Of a stretch of 15,507 bases of DNA, positions 1 to 7,647 are shown one piece after another. Within the stretch, counting starts at the first letter, position 1; each line of letters opens with the position of its first letter. The notes below the pieces were generated by a model. That model had not been told where the DNA came from, searched no databases, and worked only from the letters and a program-made list of their open reading frames with translations. This DNA is from Nitrospina sp. (GTDB lineage: Bacteria > Nitrospinota > Nitrospinia > Nitrospinales > VA-1), in contig JABJCF010000375.1 in the NCBI GenBank assembly GCA_018665625.1, positions 1-15,507 on the forward strand. Reading direction: 5' to 3'. Position numbers and translations under genes: made by a program.

Positions 1-507
1 AACGTGACCCAGTGAGGTGGGTATAGTCACTGTCCCATCGGGGATTACTTGATTTTTTCCCCATAGATGAAAGATCACGCCATCGGTTTTACCTGCGGCC
101 TCAGCAAGAGCCTTCACTTCTTTAGGGTCTTCAATATCAAGAATGGCCACTCGACCTGTATCTATCTCAACTTGATGATCATGAAACGCACGGTTCCATT
201 GAATCAGAGGAACATTTTTCCTTGCGAGATCTTTGGCAATAAAATATTCGACAGCTACCATTCTTGCATCGGGAGCGGTAGTTTCAAATAGCATGCACTG
301 AAGAATTTCGCCTCCTTGAATTCCTTTACAATAATGATGGTAGGGGCCACCCACCGTTCCATCTGCCATCATGTGGGGTGCTTGCACATGAATGGTATAT
401 CCATCCGCTGGCCCATTGCCACCGCTGATGGCAGGAGTTGCAAGGAATCCCATAGACAATAAACCTATTACACTCATCATGAAAACCGATTTAAACGTAT
501 GTCGCAT
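1..507 (-). CDS. DUF1264 (OBAP-like) exported protein, C-terminus cut by window edge
   Basis: The minus frame is open from an ATG at 505-507 to the window edge, 169 codons with no stop, so the C-terminus is missing. A strong Shine-Dalgarno (GGAGGT, 512-517 region) fixes the start. Residues 1-28 form a Sec signal peptide: basic MRHTFK, a hydrophobic stretch, then ATPAIS. The mature part resembles DUF1264, the oil-body-associated protein family: HHYCKG near 57-62, QCMLFE at 70-75, DARMVAVEYFIAK at 80-92, then an HxH motif (FHDHQVE) and a late LWGK. Plant members coat oil bodies; the bacterial role is unknown. The family call is from remembered motif spacing, so function is left open. The conserved Cys/His residues could bind metal, but that is only a guess. 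It is transcribed alone, with about 270 bases between it and the response regulator behind it. Confidence 0.75.
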   Translation of the reverse strand, partial: MRHTFKSVFMMSVIGLLSMGFLATPAISGGNGPADGYTIHVQAPHMMADGTVGGPYHHYCKGIQGGEILQCMLFETTAPDARMVAVEYFIAKDLARKNVPLIQWNRAFHDHQVEIDTGRVAILDIEDPKEVKALAEAAGKTDGVIFHLWGKNQVIPDGTVTIPTSLGHV

Positions 508-723
508 TGTTACCTCCAGTTAAAGAATGAAAAAAAATGATTTCGTTTTGGATTGTAAGTTTAAGAACGAATCTTTCCTGCTTTACAAAACCAACTCAAT
601 AAACCTAATAGATGTAAGCGACACTTTTCTGTCTCTCTTATATCTAGGATAAATTCTAATTTATAACAGGCAATAAGAAAATAGCGGCAAAGACTAAATT
701 TATGAGGTAGGAATTAAACTTTT

Positions 724-743
724 TTGTAGTAGTTATACTACAA
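724..743. promoter_or_regulatory. Perfect 8+8 inverted repeat, operator-like
   Basis: TTGTAGTA at 724-731 and TACTACAA at 736-743 are exact reverse complements around a 4-base spacer. The repeat is 38 bases beyond the response-regulator stop and about 217 bases upstream of the DUF1264 start. On the minus transcript it is followed by A residues rather than a U tract, so it fits a rho-independent terminator poorly and looks more like a binding site for a dimeric regulator. The rest of 508-781 is AT-rich with no convincing gene. A weak minus-strand promoter (TTGCCT at 668-673, TATCCT at 646-651, 16-base spacer) is possible. Confidence 0.35.
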
Positions 744-781
744 GGAATTCACGGGTCTGTAGAGAGTTGGATGCTGAGTTG

Positions 782-1435
782 TTATGAGACAAGCCCCATC
801 TTTAAAGCGTAACGGATGAGTTCTGCATTGTTTTGCAAATCCATTTTTTGGAGGATACGTGCTCGATACGTGCTGATGGTGTTTATACTGAGGCAAAGTT
901 CATCCGCAATTTCCTTAATCTTTTTACCCGATGCCAAACCACGGAAAACCTGAAACTCTCTATCTGTCAATATTTCATGAGCCGGTTTTTCTGAATTGCT
1001 TGTGAGATCGGTAACAAGCTTGTCAGTCAGTTCGGGTGATATATATTTTCCACCGGATGCTACTTTTCGAACGGCTTCAACAAGAAGTTCCGAAGCACTG
1101 GCTTTTCCCAGATAACCCGAAGCACCCGCTTTTAAAAATCTTGTTCCATAATGGTCTTCGGGAAATATACTTAAGATTATTACAGGTAGTTTTGGGTGGG
1201 TGGCCTTAAGTTCGATTAAAGTATCCAATCCATTTTTTTCGGGCATATCGAAATCAAGAAGAAGCAGATCTACTTTTGTATTTTGAATTATTTTTAAAAC
1301 CTCATTGCCATTCTCAGCTTCAGCTACCACTTCCAAATCAGAATGTTCCGAAAGAATGGTTTTAAGTCCTTTTCTGACCACCTCATGGTCATCGGCAATC
1401 AGAATTTTGATGGAATTTTTATTTGAAGCATTCAT
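782..1435 (-). CDS. NarL/FixJ-family response regulator
   Basis: This 217-residue protein is a cytoplasmic two-component response regulator. The receiver domain (about 9-125) has the acidic pair D15/D16, phospho-acceptor D61 in LLLLDFDMPEKNG, the switch Ser S89 and the invariant Lys K111. The C-terminal part (about 150-215) is a LuxR-type helix-turn-helix with the usual LTDREFQVFRGLASG start and SINTISTYRARILQKM recognition region. Phosphorylation by the partner kinase should promote dimerisation and DNA binding. The start ATG overlaps the end of the kinase gene by four bases (ATGA), so translation is probably coupled, consistent with no strong ribosome binding site. Length and motifs are complete and nothing looks degraded. 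Target genes cannot be read from the sequence. Confidence 0.95.
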   Translation of the reverse strand: MNASNKNSIKILIADDHEVVRKGLKTILSEHSDLEVVAEAENGNEVLKIIQNTKVDLLLLDFDMPEKNGLDTLIELKATHPKLPVIILSIFPEDHYGTRFLKAGASGYLGKASASELLVEAVRKVASGGKYISPELTDKLVTDLTSNSEKPAHEILTDREFQVFRGLASGKKIKEIADELCLSINTISTYRARILQKMDLQNNAELIRYALKMGLVS

Positions 1436-2685
1436 GGTTTCTTAAGTAGAAGTGTAATGATAAGCATCGTACCTTTTCCAGGGGAGCTTTCAAAGTTTAC
1501 TTGTCCATCCCACGGGTGAACCCTTTCTTTAATTCCAATAAGACCTAACGACTCAGGACTTTCAATATCTTTCTCTTTAATTCCGACACCATTATCTGCA
1601 ATGACATAGGTTAAAGTTTCTTTTTCACGGCTCATCCTGACTTGAACTCGGCTGGCATTGGCATGTCGCAGGATATTTGTAACGGCCTCTTGAAAAATTC
1701 TAAATAAAGCTGTTTGTAGATTTTTATCAATATCGACATGGTCTTGAAGGCAATTGAGATCAAATTCGAGATCATGTCTTTTTTCGTATTCCTTGGATTG
1801 CCAGGCGATGGCTTCACAAATCCCAAACGCATCGAGAATAGGGGGCCGAAGCTCTGTTGCAATATGCTGAACTGATTTTATGGTCTCGTCTATGGTTTTG
1901 GTCATGGACTTGACCTGATCTTTTAAATCGGTTTGGTCTGCAGGAAGTTTTTTATCAATGTGAATCGTATCCATTTTTAAAGCAGTCAAAGCCTGACCCA
2001 ACTGGTCATGAACTTCTCGAGCTAGACGAGATTTTTCTTCCTCACGAATCATTTGAATTTGGTTGTTAAGCTTGCGATACTGCTCTTTAGATTTGACCAG
2101 GTCTTCAGTTCGGGATGTAACTATATCCTCCAGATTATTCCTGTGAGCGTTCAACTCTTCATCTATTTGTTTTCTTTCAATAGTATTTGCAATCAAACCC
2201 CCAATGGACAAGAGGACTTCCTGACTATGTTGGTACCAGGAAGGGTGAGTATCTGTATATAAAAACAAAACCCCTACAAGATTATTGAAACTTTTTAAAG
2301 GAACTATATAGTGCCCGTGAGGTGTCATGTCCGAAAAAGTTCTTTCATGCCTTGAGTCGGTATCACAGCTTTCACTCATAAGTAACTCTCCAGAAGCCGC
2401 TGCGCGACCACAAAGACAATCACCAAAAGGAACAATTTGTTCTTTATCAATAAACTCCTGGCTAAAATCGCCAATTGTGGTGAGCAGTTTTAAAACTTTT
2501 TGATTATTGTCTGCCAGGAAAACGCCGGCTTTATTCTCCACTTTAAGACCCTCGAACTCCGTAAGAGCTTTCATGGTGTTTTGCAATATTTCCACAAGAT
2601 TTCCTGGTTTCTGCAGAATTTGGGAAACCTTATGTAAAATTCGATATTCAACGGTGACTCGTTCGTTCGAGGCGCTAGAAGTCAT
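1432..2685 (-). CDS. Soluble GAF-domain histidine kinase (HisKA_3, NarX/DegS type)
   Basis: This 417-residue sensor kinase has no membrane segment or signal peptide. An N-terminal GAF domain spans about 12-175 and includes FGDCLCGRAAASGE (C90, C92). A coiled-coil linker follows at about 170-215. HisKA_3 dimerisation and phosphotransfer comes next, with phospho-acceptor H226 in LAREVHDQLGQALTALKMD. The HATPase domain has the N-box FQEAVTNILRHANAS (331-345), DNGVGI (364-369) and GLIGIKERV (381-389). The usual glycine-rich stretch after this motif reads HPWDGQV, a mild departure. It is paired by a four-base overlap with the NarL-type regulator it should phosphorylate. The signal may be a small molecule or redox state sensed in the GAF domain, or may come through a partner such as the small membrane protein encoded just upstream; neither is shown by the sequence. 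Confidence 0.93.
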   Translation of the reverse strand: MTSSASNERVTVEYRILHKVSQILQKPGNLVEILQNTMKALTEFEGLKVENKAGVFLADNNQKVLKLLTTIGDFSQEFIDKEQIVPFGDCLCGRAAASGELLMSESCDTDSRHERTFSDMTPHGHYIVPLKSFNNLVGVLFLYTDTHPSWYQHSQEVLLSIGGLIANTIERKQIDEELNAHRNNLEDIVTSRTEDLVKSKEQYRKLNNQIQMIREEEKSRLAREVHDQLGQALTALKMDTIHIDKKLPADQTDLKDQVKSMTKTIDETIKSVQHIATELRPPILDAFGICEAIAWQSKEYEKRHDLEFDLNCLQDHVDIDKNLQTALFRIFQEAVTNILRHANASRVQVRMSREKETLTYVIADNGVGIKEKDIESPESLGLIGIKERVHPWDGQVNFESSPGKGTMLIITLLLKKP

Positions 2686-2704
2686 GGAGATTTAAACCTA
2701 TTAT

Positions 2705-3031
2705 TTAATTAAAAAAAAAGTCCCCTACAATCGAGGGAAAAAATTGAGGCGTTAAATGATAAAGAATTCCAAGGATTAATAATTCAATAAAGCCGATTGT
2801 CCAAATCCAGGTTAAAGCGGATTTAGAAATCATAAGGCCATCCCGGGATTTTGCCCAATAGAAACTCCATATATATATTGCGCTTAAAATAAAAGCTACA
2901 GGAATGGCAATTTTCCCACCCCATTGGAAAAGCGACCATAGAATAGCCTTCATGAAGAAGAGGGCTATTATCGATACTGCAAAAAATAAAATTATAACGA
3001 TAGGATTCAATGTTAATTTATTTTTATCCAC
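2705..3031 (-). CDS. Small three-helix membrane protein, unknown
   Basis: This is a 108-residue protein with three predicted transmembrane helices (about 11-33, 38-60 and 73-94) and short polar loops. I do not recognise a family. The second loop carries a basic AKSRDG patch, suggesting a cytoplasmic face. It ends only 19 bases before the histidine-kinase start on the same strand, with AGG in that gap, so the three genes could form one operon. There it might act as a membrane anchor or signal input for the otherwise soluble kinase; this is inference from position only. No strong ribosome binding site precedes its ATG. Its length and continuous hydrophobic pattern argue against a chance open frame. 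Confidence 0.7.
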   Translation of the reverse strand: MDKNKLTLNPIVIILFFAVSIIALFFMKAILWSLFQWGGKIAIPVAFILSAIYIWSFYWAKSRDGLMISKSALTWIWTIGFIELLILGILYHLTPQFFPSIVGDFFFN

Positions 3032-3084
3032 AATCAGGAAGAAAAATTACTTTTTGGATTCCCAGTTAGCAAATTAAAAGGTGG

Positions 3085-4161
3085 CTATAAAATAGCGCCG
3101 TGTTTTTTCAGTAGTTCGGCGATGTCCAGATTTCCATTAGCGATTGCTAAATGCAATGGGGCACGTCCATCTGAACCTTTTGCATTGACGTCGCCATTTT
3201 TTGAAATGAGTAGTTCAACAATTTTTACCTGATTCCATTGTGCGGCATCGTGCATCGGGGTTTCACCTTGATTGTCTGGGGTGTTTATTTTCGATCCTTT
3301 ATTAATAAGAAACTTGGCAATTTTAAGATGCCCTTTTTCTGCGGCCCAATGTAAAGGCGTGCGCCCGAGTCTATCTGTGGAGTTTATTTCTGCACCTTCG
3401 CCTAGAATATTTTTAACTATTTGAATATTTCCCGAGGCAACGGAAGTGTGAAGTGGGGTATGTCCCCATTCCGCATGGCTATTCACCTTGGCACCCGCCG
3501 CAAGCAATTCGTCTGCTGCAAGGAAGCTGTTTTGGTCGATAGCCAAATGTAGAGCCGAATAGCCATATTTATCGGCAACGTCCAACTCTGCGCCATTGTC
3601 GAGAAGCAGGTTTACCATTTCGGGTAAATTTTCTAAAGACGAGACATGCAAGGGTGTCAGGCCTTCATGGTCTGCGAGGTTGGTGTCAGCCCCCTGCGAT
3701 AAATAATAAGGAACCATTTTCGTCTGTTTGTGGAAAATGGAATGATATAGCGGTGTTATGCCTCTTTTATCCTGAAAATTAATATCGATGCCAATTTGCA
3801 AACGCTTTGCATCTTCTAATTCACCTAATTCAATTGCTTTGTAAAGCCGATTAATGGTTTCGCTAGCGGCTTTAATCCCTCTTTTTTTATTGTTAAAAAA
3901 TGAGCCGACACGATCCGACGCAGAAACATCATTAATATGCAAAGCTTTTTCAAGATTATTTTGCGGAGCAATTTGGACATCCATCTCTATTCGTTCCACA
4001 GCATGGGCCACTCGTATTTCCTCAACAGCTCTTTTTTTTGCATCAAATAAAGTTTTACCGGTTTTTATCCCAAAAGTTTTTGTCTTGTCTGCCCAGGAAG
4101 GTTGGATTGCAATAAAAAATGCAAACCAAAAAATAGCTGAATTTGTGAAGAGTTTTATCAT
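3085..4161 (-). CDS. Secreted ankyrin-repeat protein
   Basis: This 358-residue protein starts with a signal peptide (MIKLFTNSAIFWFAFFIAI, predicted cleavage after SWA at about 24), so it should act in the periplasm or outside the cell. Residues 25-100 are a non-repeat, mostly charged segment. From about 104 to the end there are seven to eight ankyrin repeats with the usual G-x-TPLH helix starts: GITPLYH (134), GLTPLHV (167), GYSALHL (200), GHTPLHT (233), GRTPLHW (266), GETPMHD (299) and GRAPLHL (332). Ankyrin stacks bind proteins; the partner is unknown. The final repeat ends at the stop codon (LLKKHGAIL), so the stack seems complete. It is flanked on the same strand by the small membrane protein (53-base gap) and the acyltransferase pair (87-base gap), with no evident functional link to either. 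Confidence 0.9.
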   Translation of the reverse strand: MIKLFTNSAIFWFAFFIAIQPSWADKTKTFGIKTGKTLFDAKKRAVEEIRVAHAVERIEMDVQIAPQNNLEKALHINDVSASDRVGSFFNNKKRGIKAASETINRLYKAIELGELEDAKRLQIGIDINFQDKRGITPLYHSIFHKQTKMVPYYLSQGADTNLADHEGLTPLHVSSLENLPEMVNLLLDNGAELDVADKYGYSALHLAIDQNSFLAADELLAAGAKVNSHAEWGHTPLHTSVASGNIQIVKNILGEGAEINSTDRLGRTPLHWAAEKGHLKIAKFLINKGSKINTPDNQGETPMHDAAQWNQVKIVELLISKNGDVNAKGSDGRAPLHLAIANGNLDIAELLKKHGAIL

Positions 4162-4248
4162 CTTATAATTGTGCCATCGAAAATTAAAACAGGCAAGCGA
4201 GGAACTATTACAGAGTCAGGTTGCGTCACAGATATAAAATAAAGAAGG

Positions 4249-5334
4249 TTAAAGGTGCTCAGCCAAAATTGGCATTAATCGTTTAGTAAATTCAATGGCA
4301 TCCGCTCTGTTGAGATGCGACCATTCCGGGCAATCAAAGCCATTCAATTCTTTATAGTCTTCAAAATGGATTCCAGGTGCTCCTGTAGTTTTAATAATCC
4401 GGTCCCAGAAATGTTCGCGTGGGGTGAATTTATTTTCCATTTCCCGAAGTTGCCCGGTAGAAGGCAAGCGGAGGAAGATAACTTTTCCTCCCTTTTTTCG
4501 GATTTGTTCTACATGCGTTTTGGTTTTATCCAAGATCATTTCAACAGCCTTGCCGAAATCTGCTTTTGCTTCTTCCGCTGTTTTTCCTTTGGGTGGAGGA
4601 GGGGGTGTGAATAATGGAATCCAGATTTGTTGAATGCGTTTTTGCAAAGCAGAATTATTTGCAGAAAATTCAGTCATTGCCCCTTGTCTCTCTGCATCGA
4701 TGTCATGGAAATGGGGAGGAAGTTCTGGTTTGGTTTTTACTTTTTCACGGTTCGGAATTTTAAGATCAAGCAAAAGTTGATTGAGCGTCAAGTCACTATC
4801 ATTTAAAAACGAAAACCTTTTTTCTATGATTCGTGATACATAATGGCCGAATTTTTGCGTGGGACTCCAATCACGAAAATGTTTTAAATGGTTTAAGGGA
4901 CTTTTCATAGGCGGCCCACCGGGAGCAAAGAAAAGACCGGGGACTACCCCTACAATAACCGTTCCAGAATATTCTGAATGATTGGCGAGATCTTCAAGAT
5001 AGGGACCGGGATTGGTGCCGACTGTTGCAAGCTGCAAAGGTCGCCGTGAAAATTCCTTTTCAAATATATCCATATCAAAATCAAAAAGCATTCTCGAAGA
5101 CCCGATCAAAACAGTTCGACCGGGTTCCTCGTCTACGATTGCCCGTCGACTGGACCAGAGGTCTTCTGTATCATTTAAGGAAGGAGCATACCCGATGCTT
5201 CGGACATAAGTTTCCCATCCCACTGTCAAAATAACAGTAAGAATTGTAGTAAGAGCGGCAAGCAGCAACCAATGATGTTTTGGTATGATGCGTGTGAGCT
5301 CGTAAGTTTTAAAACTGGAAGTAGATGAAGGCAT
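4249..5334 (-). CDS. Membrane-anchored SGNH-like hydrolase/acyltransferase partner of MBOAT
   Basis: This 361-residue protein has one N-terminal membrane helix (about 20-42) and a large outside domain. VLIGSSRMLFDFD places S80 at the nucleophile position of SGNH/GDSL block I. Near the C-terminus, CPEWSHLNRADAIEFT carries H340, with E337 three residues before it where a catalytic Asp is usual; D334 is also near. KGGKVIFLRLP (281-291) looks like a core strand of the same fold. A proline-rich insert, FTPPPPPKG, lies at about 242-250. The gene begins inside the end of the MBOAT gene (26-base overlap). By analogy with AlgI/AlgJ/AlgX, the MBOAT protein would pass acyl groups across the membrane and this protein would help place them on a glycan. 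The polymer modified is unknown, as no synthesis genes are present in the window. Confidence 0.75.
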   Translation of the reverse strand: MPSSTSSFKTYELTRIIPKHHWLLLAALTTILTVILTVGWETYVRSIGYAPSLNDTEDLWSSRRAIVDEEPGRTVLIGSSRMLFDFDMDIFEKEFSRRPLQLATVGTNPGPYLEDLANHSEYSGTVIVGVVPGLFFAPGGPPMKSPLNHLKHFRDWSPTQKFGHYVSRIIEKRFSFLNDSDLTLNQLLLDLKIPNREKVKTKPELPPHFHDIDAERQGAMTEFSANNSALQKRIQQIWIPLFTPPPPPKGKTAEEAKADFGKAVEMILDKTKTHVEQIRKKGGKVIFLRLPSTGQLREMENKFTPREHFWDRIIKTTGAPGIHFEDYKELNGFDCPEWSHLNRADAIEFTKRLMPILAEHL

Positions 5335-6733
5335 TCGCCCCTCCCTGCATTAAAATTAATCCAAATAACATGGCGGTCCAAATGACCACCACCCACCATG
5401 CAGGTAGATCTTGCATGGCATGTTCGAGTCTTTTTTCATGAAGATACCAATGGGTCGTCAGTAAAGTTCCTACCACAACCATGACCTGAATTATCTCCAG
5501 AGTGGGTAAGATTTGATCCCCATTTCCGTTGAAGTTAAAAAGCGAGCCCATTATCATCCACGCCGTTCCAAAGTCGTTGGCGCGAAAGAATACCCAGGCA
5601 ATACTGACAAAGATGAAGGTTGTCAAGGTTAAGAAAAATCTTCCGCCCAGAGTTTTTACCCATTGAATACCACTGAAGTTTTGCCGCAACAAATGTTCGA
5701 TGACCAGATACGCCCCATGAAGAAGGCCCCACACGATGAAGGTCCAGGAAGCTCCATGCCAAAGTCCACCTAGAAACATAGTGAACATGAGGTTGAATAA
5801 TGTGCGTGAAGTGCCATGACGATTGCCACCCAGTGGAATATAGAGATAGTCGCGCAACCAACTGGAAAGGGTGATGTGCCAGCGTCGCCAGAAATCAGAA
5901 AACCCGATCGCTGCGTATGGCGATCGAAAGTTGTCGGGTAATATAAAACCAAGACAAAGTGCAACACCAATTGCACAGGTGGAGTAACCGGCAAAATCAC
6001 AAAAAATCTGAGCTGAAAAAGCCAGCAGACCCAGCCAGGCGTCGAATATAAATATTGATTCGCCTTTGAAATTAAAAACGGTGTCAGAGGCGGAAGACAA
6101 CATTCCATCAGCAAGAACCACTTTCTGAAAAAGGCCGAGAGTTATGAAGTAAAGTCCCCATCCAAATTGATCACGGTTAGCGCGTTTGGGTTTTTCACAC
6201 TGTGGAAGAAAATCTGTGGCCCGGACAATGGGCCCTGCTACTAACTGCGGGAAGAAGGTGACATAAAGCGCGAAGTCAAGAAACGACTTACAGCGTTCCG
6301 ATTTTTTAAAATAAACGTCAAGCGTGTATGAGAGAGTTTGAAATGTGTAAAATGAAATGCCTACAGGAAGAATGATATCCAGCTTTGCTGGAGTGAATGA
6401 AAAGCCAGCGAGACTTGCCAGCTCAATAAAGTTTTCCAGCAGAAACTCACCGTATTTAAAAAAGCCAAGTAAACCCAGATTGACCGCAAGACTGACGGAC
6501 AATAACAATCGCCGTTTTACTTGCACTTCTTCTTTTGCCAAAGCCTTGGCCACATACCAATCGGCCAGTGTTGATATCCAAAGTAAAATTACAAAAGGGG
6601 GATTCCACGCTGCATAAAAAATATAGCTTCCAATAAGGAGAATAGATTTTTGTATGCGCCAGGAAGAAACCGTGTAATGCAGTCCTAAAATGACGGCAAA
6701 GAAAACGACGAAGGTAAGAGAGTTAAATAACAT
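5309..6733 (-). CDS. MBOAT-family membrane O-acyltransferase (AlgI-like)
   Basis: This 474-residue polytopic protein has the full AlgI-like MBOAT pattern: an N-terminal MLFNSLTFVVFF start, YKYG-type FFKYGEF (91-97), LPVGISFYTFQTLSY (122-136), FFPQLVAGPIVR (160-171), FSDFWRRWHITLSSWLRDY (278-296) and the catalytic region LGGLWHGASWTFIVWGLLHG (321-340) with H326 and H339. Members move acyl groups, usually acetyl, from a cytoplasmic donor to extracytoplasmic polysaccharide hydroxyls. A TAGGCTAA sequence just before the ATG supplies a plausible ribosome binding site. The downstream SGNH-like gene overlaps it by 26 bases, the usual arrangement for a transfer pair. It could belong to exopolysaccharide, capsule or peptidoglycan acetylation; AlgI is a family label here, not a claim of alginate production. 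Confidence 0.95.
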   Translation of the reverse strand: MLFNSLTFVVFFAVILGLHYTVSSWRIQKSILLIGSYIFYAAWNPPFVILLWISTLADWYVAKALAKEEVQVKRRLLLSVSLAVNLGLLGFFKYGEFLLENFIELASLAGFSFTPAKLDIILPVGISFYTFQTLSYTLDVYFKKSERCKSFLDFALYVTFFPQLVAGPIVRATDFLPQCEKPKRANRDQFGWGLYFITLGLFQKVVLADGMLSSASDTVFNFKGESIFIFDAWLGLLAFSAQIFCDFAGYSTCAIGVALCLGFILPDNFRSPYAAIGFSDFWRRWHITLSSWLRDYLYIPLGGNRHGTSRTLFNLMFTMFLGGLWHGASWTFIVWGLLHGAYLVIEHLLRQNFSGIQWVKTLGGRFFLTLTTFIFVSIAWVFFRANDFGTAWMIMGSLFNFNGNGDQILPTLEIIQVMVVVGTLLTTHWYLHEKRLEHAMQDLPAWWVVVIWTAMLFGLILMQGGANAFIYFQF

Positions 6734-6762
6734 TTAGCCTATTCTATATTAAAACCAAAATC

Positions 6763-7029
6763 TCAGATTTCAGGTTCTTGTTTCCAGATGACTTCTTTAC
6801 TACTGTTTTTTACAAATGCGGTTTCGTCTTCGCCGTTTTCGTTCAGAGTCACAGGGTCATTAACGTCAACTACCATTGCCGAAACTTTTTCCATAGTTCC
6901 TCCAAGTTGTAGAAAGATCTGGTCTCCGTTTTCGAGAACGGTGCTTTTATAGACGAATAAAAAATTATAGTAATGCGAGAAATGTAGCGGAGTGTCGCCG
7001 TAAATGTCTAAAGCTTCTTCATCGTCCAT
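6763..7029 (-). CDS. Small acidic protein of unknown function
   Basis: This 88-residue, strongly acidic protein (MDDEEALDIYGD at the start, LNENGEDET later) has no signal peptide or long hydrophobic helix. A central stretch of alternating hydrophobic and polar residues (about 20-57) suggests a small beta-rich fold. I recognise no family. It ends 29 bases before the acyltransferase start on the same strand, so it may be the first gene of that transcription unit. No clear Shine-Dalgarno precedes the ATG, and a five-codon mini-frame (ATG AAA TTT TTA TAA) overlaps the start at TAATG. Moderately supported: the composition looks protein-like and the space is otherwise empty. Confidence 0.55.
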   Translation of the reverse strand: MDDEEALDIYGDTPLHFSHYYNFLFVYKSTVLENGDQIFLQLGGTMEKVSAMVVDVNDPVTLNENGEDETAFVKNSSKEVIWKQEPEI

Positions 7030-7101
7030 TATAAAAATTTCATTTTAAAAACCCTAATTCCAAACTTTAAGTATTGATGGAAGAAATAGGAATCATAAAA
7101 A

Positions 7102-7605
7102 TTGTTATTCTCCAAAAGGTATGATAAACCATTTCTTGTGAGTGAGAATACTATTCAGAAAAAGCTTATCCTTCCTCTTGTTACCTTATTGAAACAAGGT
7201 GTAGAGCCTTCCCGTCTTTCATTGGCACTGACATCGGGTGTCATAATCGGAGTCTTTCCGATATTAGGAATCGCAACCATTGCCTGTACTGCCGTGGCCG
7301 CTTTATATCGATTGAACCTTCCTGCTATTCAACTGGCAAATTATCTGGCTTTTCCGATGCAGATTATTCTGTTTTCCCCTTTTCTGTATATAGGTGAAGC
7401 ATTAACTGGAAATTCTCTTGAAGATATTTCCAAAGCCAAGTTGGTAGAGACTTTTAATCTTGGATTTCTCCCTGCAATTCAAGAATTGACACAATATTTT
7501 ATTCTCGCTTGTCTAGGGTGGGCTCTGGCTCTTGTGCCTTTGTTTGTAGCCTTATATGTTGTTTTAAAAAAGCTGGCTGTCCGTCTCCAATCCACTTTTG
7601 AATAA
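7102..7605 (+). CDS. DUF2062-family membrane protein, TTG start
   Basis: This 167-residue membrane protein resembles DUF2062. After a basic amphipathic N-terminus, SGVIIGVFPILGIATI (45-60) matches the family's conserved glycine/proline-rich first helix pair, followed by LYRLNLPAIQLANYLAFPMQI (68-88) and a C-terminal hydrophobic pair at about 133-155. The biochemical role of the family is not established; some members are fused to glycosyltransferases or found near polysaccharide genes. The start is TTG at 7102, since an in-frame stop lies at 7096-7098 and AGGAA at 7088-7092 sits about nine bases before it. It is divergent from the small acidic protein gene, with only about 70 bases between the two starts, and convergent with marC. 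Confidence 0.75.
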   Translation: MLFSKRYDKPFLVSENTIQKKLILPLVTLLKQGVEPSRLSLALTSGVIIGVFPILGIATIACTAVAALYRLNLPAIQLANYLAFPMQIILFSPFLYIGEALTGNSLEDISKAKLVETFNLGFLPAIQELTQYFILACLGWALALVPLFVALYVVLKKLAVRLQSTFE

Positions 7606-7612
7606 ACCGGCG

Positions 7613-7628
7613 CTCTGATAATTCAGAG
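7613..7628. terminator. Short hairpin between convergent genes
   Basis: CTCTGA at 7613-7618 pairs exactly with TCAGAG at 7623-7628 across a TAAT loop. It lies 8 bases after the DUF2062 stop and about 20 bases beyond the marC stop on the other strand. There is no clean T run on either side, so it could serve as a weak two-way terminator, but this is uncertain. Confidence 0.35.
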
Positions 7629-7647
7629 ATGTACCGTATTTTAAATA

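Noticed and set aside
67..291. 74-residue plus-strand frame at the left edge
   Set aside because: It is antisense to the DUF1264 gene, which has a signal peptide, family motifs and a strong ribosome binding site.
3854..4168. 104-residue plus-strand frame
   Set aside because: Antisense to the signal peptide and N-terminal part of the ankyrin-repeat gene; no independent support.
5535..6114. Two open frames of 108 and 114 residues on the minus strand
   Set aside because: They are alternative frames inside the MBOAT gene, whose motifs are complete across the same stretch.
4249..6733. Alginate biosynthesis locus
   Set aside because: Only an AlgI-like transferase and an SGNH-like partner are present; no alg polymerisation, epimerase or export genes are visible.
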